A stretch of 12,982 bases of DNA from Patescibacteria group bacterium (GCA_018609185.1 JAHCSD010000009.1:1-12982); one strand, 5' to 3'. Shown: positions 7,340 to 12,982, numbered from the stretch's first letter. The notes: generated from the letters alone by a model not told the origin. Translations and numbers: made by a program.

Positions 7340-7403
7340 AATTATTTCATTATATCATAGACATGGCCTTCATCATAATGATATTTATACAGTATAGCAA
7401 ACC
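7340..7403. promoter_or_regulatory. Divergent dnaE / rnhB promoter region
   Basis: Leftward, an extended -10 TGATATAAT (TATAAT on the minus strand = 7354-7349) lies 9 bases before the dnaE ATG, placing the start site 0-4 bases from the start codon. Rightward, TATACA (7386-7391) or TATAGC (7393-7398) lies 5-12 bases before the rnhB ATG. Neither direction has a recognisable -35 box or Shine-Dalgarno. The 64 bases hold nothing else. Confidence 0.55.
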
Positions 7404-8054
7404 ATGATAGTGAAACCAACATTTAAAGAAGAGCGTAAGTTGTACCGACAAGGATATCGAAGGATTGTTGGTGTTGATGAGGTGGGGCGGGGGTGTCTCG
7501 CAGGCAACGTAACCGCGGCCGCGGTTACATTTCCCGCGAAGATGCCACGGAGTGCAAGGGTAAGAAAATTTTTGAAAGAAATCAGAGATTCAAAAAAGTT
7601 AACACCCAAAAAGAGAGAAGAGATTTTTGAAGCCCTTAAAAGTTTTCCCGAAATTACATGGAAGATTGCACGGGTTTCAGAGAAAGTCATTGACCGTATT
7701 AACATTCAAAAGGCGACAGAGCTCGCAATGGTTCGAGCCGTAAAAAAATTTCATCCTTTGCCCGATTTTGCCATTCTTGACGGAAGCCGTTTTTTCTCGC
7801 GAGGCCTCGAGACTATTCAGTATAAACTAATCGTAAAGGCAGACGAGAGGGTGACAAGTTCTGCGCTTGCATCCGTCATTGCAAAAGTCACACGCGATAG
7901 GCTTATGGTTCGTCTTGCAAAAAAATATCCCGAATACAGATTTGAAATACACAAAGGATATGGTACAAGAAAACATCGCCAGGCGCTTAAAAAATTCGGC
8001 GCATGCGAGCTACATCGAAAAACCTTTCGTCCTGTAGCATTGGTCAATAACTAG
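7404..8054 (+). CDS. rnhB: Ribonuclease HII
   Basis: Removes RNA from RNA-DNA hybrids and single ribonucleotides misinserted in DNA. The 216-residue length is typical. The family signature GVDEVGRGCLAG (23-34) gives D25 and E26; DGSRFF (126-131) gives D126; ASVIAKVTRDRLM (156-168) gives D165, completing the DEDD metal site. Also present are the DSKKL motif (62-66), HKGYGT (183-188) and HRKTFRP near the C-terminus. The ATG at 7404 leaves 22 residues before the signature, a normal distance. There is no Shine-Dalgarno, and a -10-like hexamer sits immediately upstream. A perfect 20 bp palindrome lies within the coding sequence at 7509-7528. The gene ends in a strong hairpin at 8073-8101. Confidence 0.96.
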   Translation: MIVKPTFKEERKLYRQGYRRIVGVDEVGRGCLAGNVTAAAVTFPAKMPRSARVRKFLKEIRDSKKLTPKKREEIFEALKSFPEITWKIARVSEKVIDRINIQKATELAMVRAVKKFHPLPDFAILDGSRFFSRGLETIQYKLIVKADERVTSSALASVIAKVTRDRLMVRLAKKYPEYRFEIHKGYGTRKHRQALKKFGACELHRKTFRPVALVNN

Positions 8055-8072
8055 TTCCTGATAACCGTTTTG

Positions 8073-8101
8073 AAATGAACGAGGTTTAACCTCGTTCATT
8101 T
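8073..8101. terminator. Hairpin after rnhB (terminator-like)
   Basis: AAATGAACGAGG (8073-8084) pairs perfectly over 12 bp with CCTCGTTCATTT (8090-8101) around loop TTTAA. The downstream T-run is short (ATTTG), so it may be a weak terminator or a processing hairpin. It directly abuts the promoter of the next gene. Confidence 0.6.
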
Positions 8102-8129
8102 GACAAGTATGAAATTAACCTGTTAAGAT
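8100..8129 (+). promoter_or_regulatory. Promoter of the zinc-ribbon gene
   Basis: A perfect -35 TTGACA (8100-8105) is followed after 18 bases by an extended -10, TGTTAAGAT (8121-8129). The predicted start near 8136 leaves a 5' UTR of about 75 bases before the GTG at 8212. That UTR contains a GC-rich repeat-like stretch (CTCCGAGCTTTGGCGAGG, 8179-8196) that ends in the Shine-Dalgarno. Confidence 0.65.
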
Positions 8130-8211
8130 ACAATGTCTCTGTAGTGGGGACAAGTTCTTTGAGAGGCCCGCCGTCGCTCTCCGAGCTTTGGCGAGGCGAA
8201 GGAGGAATATC

Positions 8212-9081
8212 GTGCCACGCGCACCTAGCCCTGAGTTTGCCGAAGGGCCTAATTCCGAGATTGACTTGAGGGCTGCTTGCCCTGAGTCGGATCGAAGGGT
8301 TTCCGACCTTTTGTGTATGCACTGCGGGCACCCATTGATTAAGGACGGCGAGTTAAAATGTTCTCGTTCCGGCAATACGGTCCTTGCGACCCCGGGAAAG
8401 AAACGAATTTTCTGCCCCAAATGCTGGAACCCAAGAGTAACGCTCGCCAAAGATAATCAAGCGGTATGTCCGAAGTGTGATCAGTTAACACCCATCGTTG
8501 CTATCAAGGAGAAGGCAGAAATGCCGAAGACCGCAGCCAAAGCAGAATCTGGTCCGACAAAACTTACGACAAAAGAATATAATGATTTGCTTCAGCAATG
8601 GTTGAAAGACGAGAAGAAAAAGAGAAAAGAACTTGCAGAATACGCTTATAGATCTGATTCGATTTCCGCCTCGTCAGATGCCGCACACAAGGAAGTTTTT
8701 GAGACAGATCAACGAATCGAAGTGCTCGAAAAAGCAATCGCCCTCAACTTTGATCCGGATAAGTTTGAAAAGTTTATGAACGTTCCTTTACATCTTCACG
8801 ATTTTGATCCAAATAACCACAGTTTATGCTTTCGTGCAGAAATACGAGGAAGGGTGCTTAGCGAAATTTTTATAAACCCGATATACAAACAATCTTTGAC
8901 GATTACCCAAAGAAACTTTTCTTTATTTTCTGACGCGACTAGAATTCATGTTGAAGACGTTGAAAAAATTGATTATTTTGCTGGATTACCAGGAATATCG
9001 AGTGTCTGCTTTGACAAAGGTACAAGAAGCATTAAAGTTTACGTAGACGGAAAGATAAACGACATCGACTCTTCACCATAG
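8212..9081 (+). CDS. Zinc-ribbon protein of unknown function
   Basis: The start is chosen as GTG 8212 because AAGGAGG (8199-8205) stands 6 bases upstream; a TTG at 8188 would place that site inside the gene. This gives 289 residues. Residues 1-33 are low-complexity and derived from two translated copies of the CCCTGAG repeat. C35/C38 (CMHCG) plus C50, and C68/C71 plus C86/C89 (CPKC-x14-CPKC), form one partial and one complete zinc ribbon. Residues ~105-150 are lysine-rich and helical (QQWLKDEKKKRKELAEY), followed by a predicted helix to ~180 and a beta-rich C-terminal domain (~190-285, FRAEIRGRVLSEIF ... SIKVYVDGKI). No membrane segment is present. I do not recognise the C-terminal domain. 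The gene has its own promoter and terminator, and nothing nearby gives its role. Confidence 0.75.
   Translation: MPRAPSPEFAEGPNSEIDLRAACPESDRRVSDLLCMHCGHPLIKDGELKCSRSGNTVLATPGKKRIFCPKCWNPRVTLAKDNQAVCPKCDQLTPIVAIKEKAEMPKTAAKAESGPTKLTTKEYNDLLQQWLKDEKKKRKELAEYAYRSDSISASSDAAHKEVFETDQRIEVLEKAIALNFDPDKFEKFMNVPLHLHDFDPNNHSLCFRAEIRGRVLSEIFINPIYKQSLTITQRNFSLFSDATRIHVEDVEKIDYFAGLPGISSVCFDKGTRSIKVYVDGKINDIDSSP
8229..8299 (+). repeat. Two CCCTGAG...CGAAGGG repeats inside coding sequence
   Basis: CCCTGAGTTTGCCGAAGGG (8229-8247) and CCCTGAGTCGGATCGAAGGG (8280-8299) are imperfect palindromes of the same family as 4111-4132 and 11249-11267. Here both lie downstream of the Shine-Dalgarno start and are translated in the same frame as PEFAEG and PESDRRVS. 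Confidence 0.6.
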
Positions 9082-9104
9082 AAGGTTAAGTATAGAAGAC
9101 TTAA

Positions 9105-9139
9105 AGCGGTCGCGCTTCGCGCGGCCGCTCTTTCTTTTT
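9105..9139 (+). terminator. Rho-independent terminator after the zinc-ribbon gene
   Basis: AGCGGTCGCGC (9105-9115), loop TTC, GCGCGGCCGCT (9119-9129): an 11 bp stem with one G-U pair, followed by CTTTCTTTTT (9130-9139). Confidence 0.88.
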
Positions 9140-9174
9140 AAAATCCATTATGTTCGTTTATTGTGCTCGATACA

Positions 9175-9216
9175 TTAGTTGTCAATATGCGACGATCGTC
9201 CCATATTGACAACTAA
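9175..9216. promoter_or_regulatory. 42 bp near-perfect palindrome upstream of lepA (possible operator)
   Basis: TTAGTTGTCAATATG (9175-9189) and CATATTGACAACTAA (9202-9216) are exact reverse complements. The 12 bases between contain a second perfect palindrome, GACGATCGTC (9191-9200), flanked by single mismatching C bases, so the whole 42 bp is symmetric about 9195/9196 with one mismatch. A further half-site TTGTCAAT follows at 9221-9228. It lies after one terminator and 75 bases before lepA, a natural place for an operator, or it could act as an RNA hairpin. No regulator gene is adjacent. Confidence 0.7.
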
Positions 9217-9276
9217 ATTTTTGTCAATCCTTGATACTTGATATTTAAATTGTGATTGCGGAAAGCGAGAAGGCGT

Positions 9277-9290
9277 TATAGAGTTATAAC
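9277..9290 (+). promoter_or_regulatory. Candidate -10 box of lepA, immediately before the start
   Basis: TATAGA (9277-9282) ends 8 bases before the lepA ATG, which would put the transcription start at or next to the start codon. No clear -35 is seen. The only purine-rich stretch (GAGAAGG, 9267-9273) is about 17 bases away from the ATG, too far for normal Shine-Dalgarno pairing. Confidence 0.35.
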
Positions 9291-11075
9291 ATGGGTAATC
9301 TCCAAAAGAACATTCGTAACTTTTGTATTATAAGTCACATTGACCATGGGAAATCGACTCTTGCCGATCGGTTTTTGGAACTTACGGGAACGGTTGAGAA
9401 AAGAAAAATGCGCGAGCAGTATTTGGATCAAATGGAGCTCGAGCGAGAGCGGGGGATTACGATTAAAATGCAACCGGTCAGGATGCAGTATGGCGATTAT
9501 ATCCTGAACCTAATCGATACTCCGGGCCATGTAGATTTTTCCTATGAAGTCTCGCGGGCGCTCGCAGCAGTCGAGGGGGCGGTTCTTTTGGTTGATGCAA
9601 CAAAAGGGATTCAGGCGCAAACCCTTACTAACCTTCATTTCGCGCAAGACCAAAAACTCACAATTATTCCCGTGGTGAACAAAATTGATCTTCCGAATGC
9701 CCGGGTTGAAGAAACAAAAAAAGAGATCGCAGAGCTTCTTAAAATTGATTCGGGTGAGATTCTTGAAATATCTGCAAAGGAGGGGACAGGAGTTGAAGAA
9801 CTTTTACGACATGTTATTGAAAAGATTCCAGCCCCTTTGTCGTTCTCCGAGGCTCAAGGCACGAGCCGAGCGCTCATTTTTGATTCAAAATTTGATTCAT
9901 TTAAAGGCGTGGTTGCGCACGTAAGAGTCTTTGATGGAGAAATTGAGAAAGGGGCGAAGATACAATTGGTCAATCAACATGTTGAGGCAGAAGTTTTGGA
10001 AATCGGAATTTTCAAACCCGAGCTCGCGCCCACCGAAAAATTACAAGCAGGTGAGATGGGGTATATCGCAACAGGCATAAAGGAGGCTGATAAGGTAAGG
10101 GTAGGAGAGACGATAGCCGAAGGCGAGGTTGAGCCACTCTCGGGATACAAAGAGCCAAAGCCAATGGTGTTCGCAAGTTTTTTCCCCGAGGATGCAGATG
10201 AGTACGCTGACCTCAAAGACGCATTTAAAAAATTAAAACTTCAGGACGCCTCACTCTTTTTTGAAGACGAGTATTCTCAAGCTCTGGGCAGGGGATTTCG
10301 ATGCGGGTTTTTGGGACTTCTGCACATGGAGATTATTTCCGAGCGGCTCAAAAGAGAGTTTAGTTTAAACCTCGTTATTACTTCGCCCACCGTTTCTTAC
10401 AGGATAAAGAAACAAGGCGAGGGCAAGGAGACCGTTGTGTATGCTCCTTCAGATTTGCCGAGGGATAAAGCGTATGAGATTTCAGAGCCTTGGGCCAAGC
10501 TTGAAATTATTACCCCACCCGATTATTTGGGGAAAGTGATGGATCTTTTGAACGAGATACGCGGAGAGTTTGGCGAAACGAGTTATATGGGCGAGGAAAA
10601 GAATCTTCTTATTCATCGCGCCCCTCTTCAAGAAATTATCACCGGGTTTTTTGATAAATTAAAAAGCGTAAGTTCTGGTTACGCTTCAATGAATTATTCG
10701 TTTGAAGACTGGCGGGAAGCGGATCTTGACGAACTCGAAATACTTGTTGCAGGAGAAAAAATTGAGAGCTTAAGTCAAATTGTAGTCGCCAAAGACGCCC
10801 ATAAGACAGGAAAGCGAATCGTTGAACGGTTGAAAGAGACGCTTCCCCGTGAGAATTTTGCCGTGTCGCTTCAGGCGCGTTTTCGCGGAAATATCATTGC
10901 GCGGGCAGATTTGAAAGCGCTTCGAAAAGATGTGACGGCAGGACTCTATGGGGGTGACTATACAAGAAAGCGCAAGTTGCTCGAGAAGCAGAAAAAAGGT
11001 AAAAAGAAGATGAGGGGGCTCGGGAAGGTGCGTATTCCCCCAGAGGTATTTTTGAAGATATTGAGGAGCCAGTAG
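9291..11075 (+). CDS. lepA: Elongation factor 4 (back-translocating GTPase LepA)
   Basis: Ribosome-associated translational GTPase, 594 residues, full length for the family. The G domain shows HIDHGKST (16-23), ERGITI with switch-I threonine T57 (53-58), DTPGH (76-80) and NKID (130-133). Domain II follows (~185-285), then the domain III/V region with RGFRCGFLGLLHMEI and the LepA-specific C-terminal domain ending GDYTRKRKLLEKQKKGKKKM ... GKVRIPPEVFLKIL, which separates it from EF-G, TypA and BipA. The ATG at 9291 is chosen because only 12 residues then precede the P-loop region, as in other LepA proteins. A weak or absent Shine-Dalgarno is noted under the upstream box. No simple terminator follows; a long inverted repeat lies 40 bases downstream. 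Confidence 0.97.
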   Translation: MGNLQKNIRNFCIISHIDHGKSTLADRFLELTGTVEKRKMREQYLDQMELERERGITIKMQPVRMQYGDYILNLIDTPGHVDFSYEVSRALAAVEGAVLLVDATKGIQAQTLTNLHFAQDQKLTIIPVVNKIDLPNARVEETKKEIAELLKIDSGEILEISAKEGTGVEELLRHVIEKIPAPLSFSEAQGTSRALIFDSKFDSFKGVVAHVRVFDGEIEKGAKIQLVNQHVEAEVLEIGIFKPELAPTEKLQAGEMGYIATGIKEADKVRVGETIAEGEVEPLSGYKEPKPMVFASFFPEDADEYADLKDAFKKLKLQDASLFFEDEYSQALGRGFRCGFLGLLHMEIISERLKREFSLNLVITSPTVSYRIKKQGEGKETVVYAPSDLPRDKAYEISEPWAKLEIITPPDYLGKVMDLLNEIRGEFGETSYMGEEKNLLIHRAPLQEIITGFFDKLKSVSSGYASMNYSFEDWREADLDELEILVAGEKIESLSQIVVAKDAHKTGKRIVERLKETLPRENFAVSLQARFRGNIIARADLKALRKDVTAGLYGGDYTRKRKLLEKQKKGKKKMRGLGKVRIPPEVFLKILRSQ

Positions 11076-11109
11076 ATAAAGGCCTTGAAAAGACGTGGTC
11101 AATTTCCCC

Positions 11110-11233
11110 AGCGACATGGAAGAAACCGAGTCAAGACTTTCATTGTTCACGCCTCTATTTATATAATTCCTGAATGATCCCGTAGCCAACCCGAAGAAAA
11201 TGAAAACCTTGACTCGGTTTCTTCCATGGTCGT
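11110..11233. repeat. Long inverted repeat downstream of lepA
   Basis: ATGGAAGAAACCGAGTCAAG (11116-11135) is an exact reverse complement of 11208-11227. The match continues inward after two differences (TTTCATT) and outward through CGAC with one extra base, giving arms of about 30-33 bases separated by some 50-60 bases of AT-rich sequence. It could fold as a single long hairpin RNA acting as a lepA 3' structure or terminator, or be a small non-autonomous mobile element. No T-run follows and no target-site duplication is evident. Confidence 0.7.
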
Positions 11234-11248
11234 AAGGACGGGAGTTTA

Positions 11249-11267
11249 CCCCGAGCGAAGTCGAGGG
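11249..11267 (+). repeat. Copy of the CCCTGAG...CGAAGGG repeat family
   Basis: CCCCGAGCGAAGTCGAGGG is an imperfect palindrome matching the core of the copies at 4111, 8229 and 8280. It lies in the non-coding gap between lepA and the division gene. The rest of 11268-11379 holds nothing recognisable except a CCCTCTC...GGGAAAGGGG imperfect hairpin near 11341-11366. Confidence 0.5.
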
Positions 11268-11379
11268 ACGAAGCTTTTCATAATCCTTATCTACTATCTA
11301 AAACATAAAGCACACGGCTTATCTTTATCGGTAGCTGAACCCTCTCTCGCCTTAAAGGGAAAGGGGGAAGCGAACGGGA

Positions 11380-11481
11380 TTAATAGAGTATTGGAAGTAG
11401 AAGAAAGCCGATCAGACTGAAAACGATCATAACCACAAGAAATATCCAAACTATTTTTGTGAGCGATCGTATTTTTTTCAT
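11380..11481 (-). CDS. Candidate 33-residue single-pass membrane peptide
   Basis: Leftward from ATG 11481 to TAA 11382-11380 the translation starts MKKIRSLTKIVWIFLVV and continues MIVFSLIGFLLLPILY: a basic N-terminus (three lysines or arginines in the first five residues, K9 later) followed by one hydrophobic helix of about 22 residues. This is the textbook layout of a small inner-membrane protein with an N-in topology. There is no Shine-Dalgarno; an AT-rich divergent promoter region lies about 60 bases upstream at 11540-11550. It sits in an otherwise gene-free gap and points away from the division gene. It could be a chance ORF in AT-rich DNA. Confidence 0.35.
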   Translation of the reverse strand: MKKIRSLTKIVWIFLVVMIVFSLIGFLLLPILY

Positions 11482-11490
11482 GAGATAGTT

Positions 11491-11550
11491 GGGGGGTCCA
11501 CTCGCCCTATGCAGGTCCGACCTCCCAAAATTTACTACCGTTTCTATAAT
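11491..11550 (+). promoter_or_regulatory. Promoter of the ftsB/divIC-like gene with repeat copy 2
   Basis: TATAAT (11545-11550) ends 8 bases before the ATG at 11559, so the mRNA would be leaderless or nearly so. No -35 box is present; instead the palindrome AGGTCCGACCT (11513-11523), part of the 20-mer also found at 701-720, occupies roughly -44 to -34. GGGGGGTC (11491-11498) can also pair with GACCTCCC (11518-11525) as an 8 bp hairpin with one G-U pair. The arrangement suggests a site for an activator or repressor, by inference only. Confidence 0.5.
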
Positions 11551-11558
11551 ACCTGATA

Positions 11559-11951
11559 ATGAAGGAAAAATTCAAGTTAAAAATTCCAGAGGCGACTCGA
11601 TTTACCCTGTTCGTACTGGCGAGTCTTTTGGTCATTACATGGCTTGGATATTCCATTGTAAAAGAGATGGGAAGAAAACAGCAAGCGGTTCAAGGCCTCG
11701 ATTCGTTTAAAGCCGCGATCGAAGAAATAGAAAAAGAGAACCTGGAGCTTCTTCAAAAGAAGAAATATTTTGAGAGCGAAGAAAATATTGAGCGCGAAGC
11801 GAGGCGGCGCCTTAACCTTAAAAGGCCGGATGAGCATGTGGCCATAATTATTACCGAAGAAAATAAAGAGACACAGGAAGAGAGTGCTTCTCGGGTTGAG
11901 GAAACCGAAGAGAGTAATCTTTTCAGCCGGTTATGGGACTTACTTTTTTAG
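11559..11951 (+). CDS. FtsB/DivIC-like septum formation initiator
   Basis: A 130-residue single-pass membrane protein of the cell-division FtsB/DivIC family, which in other bacteria joins FtsL and FtsQ/DivIB at the septum. Residues 1-13 are short and basic (inside), one transmembrane helix lies at about 14-34, and a periplasmic coiled coil follows at about 36-72 (KAAIEEIEKENLELLQKKK). The family signature comes after it: SEENIEREARRRLNLKRPDE (73-92), then HVAII. The acidic tail (100-123) and the hydrophobic end LFSRLWDLLF are not typical. FtsL is an alternative assignment since the two families share this layout, but the IEREARRRLNL...P-E-V pattern favours FtsB/DivIC. It starts at ATG 11559 without a Shine-Dalgarno. 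Confidence 0.8.
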   Translation: MKEKFKLKIPEATRFTLFVLASLLVITWLGYSIVKEMGRKQQAVQGLDSFKAAIEEIEKENLELLQKKKYFESEENIEREARRRLNLKRPDEHVAIIITEENKETQEESASRVEETEESNLFSRLWDLLF

Positions 11952-11961
11952 AGCAAAAAAC

Positions 11962-11990
11962 TTGACTTATTATTTTAGATAAACTATATT
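11962..11990 (+). promoter_or_regulatory. Sigma70-type promoter of the membrane-protein gene
   Basis: TTGACT (11962-11967), a 17-base spacer, then TATATT (11985-11990), each five of six matches to consensus. The predicted start is near 11997, giving a leader of about 35 bases with the Shine-Dalgarno AAGGAG (12020-12025). It begins only 10 bases after the preceding stop codon. Confidence 0.75.
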
Positions 11991-12031
11991 ATTAAATCGG
12001 TGTTCTTTACAACATAGGAAAGGAGAATATT

Positions 12032-12793
12032 GTGCAGAAAGTGGATATAGAGGATATTCCGTTTGGGCACTTCAGATTGTGGGCGCTTAAGTTCGTAAAT
12101 CGGGGGGCGATTCCTAATCACGTGGACGAGTGTACGCTCCGGAATGCAGTCTTTAGAGTGCCCCTGAGGGCTCTCAAGGTCGTGTTCTGGGACATGTGGG
12201 CTGCGCTTGCCGAGGAGAGTAGTGCACTTGCCGCAGGAATACTTTCGTTCCTTGGTGGTGCTACGCTTATCGGAATCTTCTGGGCGTTGTTTGTAATCAA
12301 TCCGGAAATCTTGGTTAAAACCTTGATTGGCGCTGGTATCTTTTTGGGGCTTATATTCTTGATTGTTGTTGTGGCTGTTGGGCTCACACTATTAACCGAA
12401 GAGAATAGAGCCGAGCGATTCGCGTATGCGGTCGCAGACAGCATGCCGGCAAAAGCTACGGGGTCGTTTGCAAAACTCGTTTGGAGCGTCATAAAGTGGC
12501 CTCTTATGCCTATCAAGTGGATTGCGTTTGACCTTGTCTGGGTGAGGCTTTTGCGCGAGAGCGGAGATAATGCAGCAGGAGTTTTTCTGGCTTGCGTTCT
12601 TCTTTTCGTTGTAGGAGTAGTTCTTTTTCTTCTCGTGTACAACCTCATCTTTAATACCTTCATTGCTCTTGTGGGCCTTGGTATTGGGTTGGGGGTTCTC
12701 CTTATCGCAGTCCTCGTAATTCTTTTCTTCGTAGCCGGGGGGGCTTCCGCCATCAAAGAAAGGGTCTGCAGACCCGTAGGCAACATCGAGTAG
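12032..12793 (+). CDS. Four-helix membrane protein with an internal two-helix duplication, function unknown
   Basis: The start is GTG 12032, 6 bases after AAGGAG; the product has 253 residues. A 42-residue cytosolic-looking N-terminus is followed by transmembrane helices at about 67-89, 95-121, 182-206 and 208-236. The two pairs are related: P44-L45..L48-K49, F52, W56, L59, E62-S63, A67-A68-G69, G81, N90 and IGAGIFLG (99-106) correspond to P157-L158..I161-K162, F166, W170, L173, E176-S177, A181-A182-G183, G195, N204 and VGLGIGLG (214-221), at an offset of 113-115 residues. A conserved amphipathic, tryptophan-containing segment precedes each pair. There is no signal peptide and no catalytic motif. 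It is a monocistronic gene with a good promoter and terminator, hence probably well expressed. I recognise no family. Confidence 0.8.
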   Translation: MQKVDIEDIPFGHFRLWALKFVNRGAIPNHVDECTLRNAVFRVPLRALKVVFWDMWAALAEESSALAAGILSFLGGATLIGIFWALFVINPEILVKTLIGAGIFLGLIFLIVVVAVGLTLLTEENRAERFAYAVADSMPAKATGSFAKLVWSVIKWPLMPIKWIAFDLVWVRLLRESGDNAAGVFLACVLLFVVGVVLFLLVYNLIFNTFIALVGLGIGLGVLLIAVLVILFFVAGGASAIKERVCRPVGNIE

Positions 12794-12798
12794 AACTC

Positions 12799-12826
12799 AA
12801 AAGCTCCGCTAAGCGGAGCTTTTAAA
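12799..12826 (+). terminator. Rho-independent terminator after the membrane-protein gene
   Basis: AAAAGCTCCGC (12799-12809), loop TAA, GCGGAGCTTTT (12813-12823), an 11 bp perfect stem with flanking A and T tracts, so it could act in both directions. Confidence 0.85.
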
Positions 12827-12827
12827 A

Positions 12828-12856
12828 TTGACGGACAGAAAAGTTCACTATATGAT
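12828..12856 (+). promoter_or_regulatory. Promoter of tRNA-Gly
   Basis: TTGACG (12828-12833), a 17-base spacer, then TATGAT (12851-12856). The predicted start near 12863 leaves a leader of about 32 bases before the mature tRNA. Confidence 0.7.
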
Positions 12857-12894
12857 TGAGAAAGAAAGTTTACATTGAGGCCAGAGGCCGAAAT

Positions 12895-12965
12895 GCGGGT
12901 ATGGTATAGTGGTATTATACGACCTTCCCAAGGTTGCGACACGGGTTCGATTCCCGTTACCCGCT
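12895..12965 (+). tRNA. tRNA-Gly (anticodon CCC)
   Basis: A complete 71-base cloverleaf. The acceptor arms GCGGGTA (12895-12901) and TACCCGC (12958-12964) pair perfectly. The anticodon stem CGACC/GGTTG encloses loop TTCCCAA with anticodon CCC at 12927-12929, reading GGG. The T arm is ACGGG-TTCGATT-CCCGT (12941-12957). The discriminator base is T at 12965, usual for bacterial tRNA-Gly. CCA is not encoded (AGC follows), so it must be added by a nucleotidyltransferase. Confidence 0.95.
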
Positions 12966-12982
12966 AGCAAACAAAAACACCC

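Noticed and set aside
8188..8211. TTG start giving eight more residues (MARRRRNI) to the zinc-ribbon protein
   Set aside because: The strong AAGGAGG at 8199-8205 lies inside that extension and is ideally placed for GTG 8212.
11226..11420. 64-residue rightward ORF after lepA
   Set aside because: It is a translation of the inverted repeat and the CCCCGAG repeat (VYPERSRG), has no ribosome site and no domain.
12118..12942. 274-residue leftward ORF opposite the membrane-protein gene
   Set aside because: It is the antisense shadow of a gene with promoter, Shine-Dalgarno and terminator. It is rich in Thr/Ser/Arg/Pro with no domain and would cross a terminator.
12895..12965. tRNA-Gly as an attachment site of an integrated element
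   Set aside because: No integrase, and no repeat of the tRNA 3' end is seen elsewhere in the window.
1..12982. Recoding of TGA, as in Gracilibacteria/Absconditabacteria
   Set aside because: TGA ends dnaE and the 288-596 gene at natural ends, and no conserved gene has an internal in-frame TGA.

Overview
This looks like a chromosomal stretch from an uncultivated Candidate Phyla Radiation (Patescibacteria, probably Parcubacteria-like) bacterium. That is an inference, drawn from compact housekeeping genes mixed with unrecognised small membrane or zinc-ribbon proteins, a ThrRS without its N-terminal TGS domain, TGA used as an ordinary stop, leaderless-looking promoters, a tRNA without encoded CCA, and several families of short palindromic intergenic repeats.

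Layout. At 1-183 is the C-terminal tail of a membrane protein with a terminator. At 288-596 (+) is a small orphan gene ending in a bidirectional terminator that faces the leftward genes. The leftward block (764-7339) is dnaE, then a ~300 bp composite intergenic region, then thrS, then a GH63/MGH1-like glycoside hydrolase 17 nt after thrS. From a 64 bp divergent promoter region rightward runs rnhB (RNase HII), then a zinc-ribbon orphan (8212-9081), lepA/EF-4 (9291-11075), a 480 bp repeat-rich gap, an FtsB/DivIC-like division protein (11559-11951), a four-helix membrane protein built from a duplicated two-helix unit (12032-12793), and tRNA-Gly(CCC) at the right edge.

The genes do not form one pathway. 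The recognisable ones serve replication and genome maintenance (dnaE, rnhB), translation (thrS, lepA, tRNA-Gly) and division (ftsB/divIC). The other genes are accessory, carry strong Shine-Dalgarno sequences and mostly have their own terminators, while most housekeeping genes lack a Shine-Dalgarno and have a -10-like hexamer a few bases before the start codon.

The most unusual spot is between dnaE and thrS. A second, diverged 5' end of thrS (18 codons, 14 identical residues, almost all synonymous codons different) lies just after dnaE, and its homology stops exactly where a structured GC-rich element begins. Other notable structures are a 42 bp near-perfect palindrome before lepA, a long inverted repeat after lepA, a 20-mer repeat combined with a -10 box at two distant sites, and dispersed CCCTGAG...CGAAGGG repeats, two of which are translated inside the zinc-ribbon protein. 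I saw no CRISPR array, transposase, phage gene or defence system.
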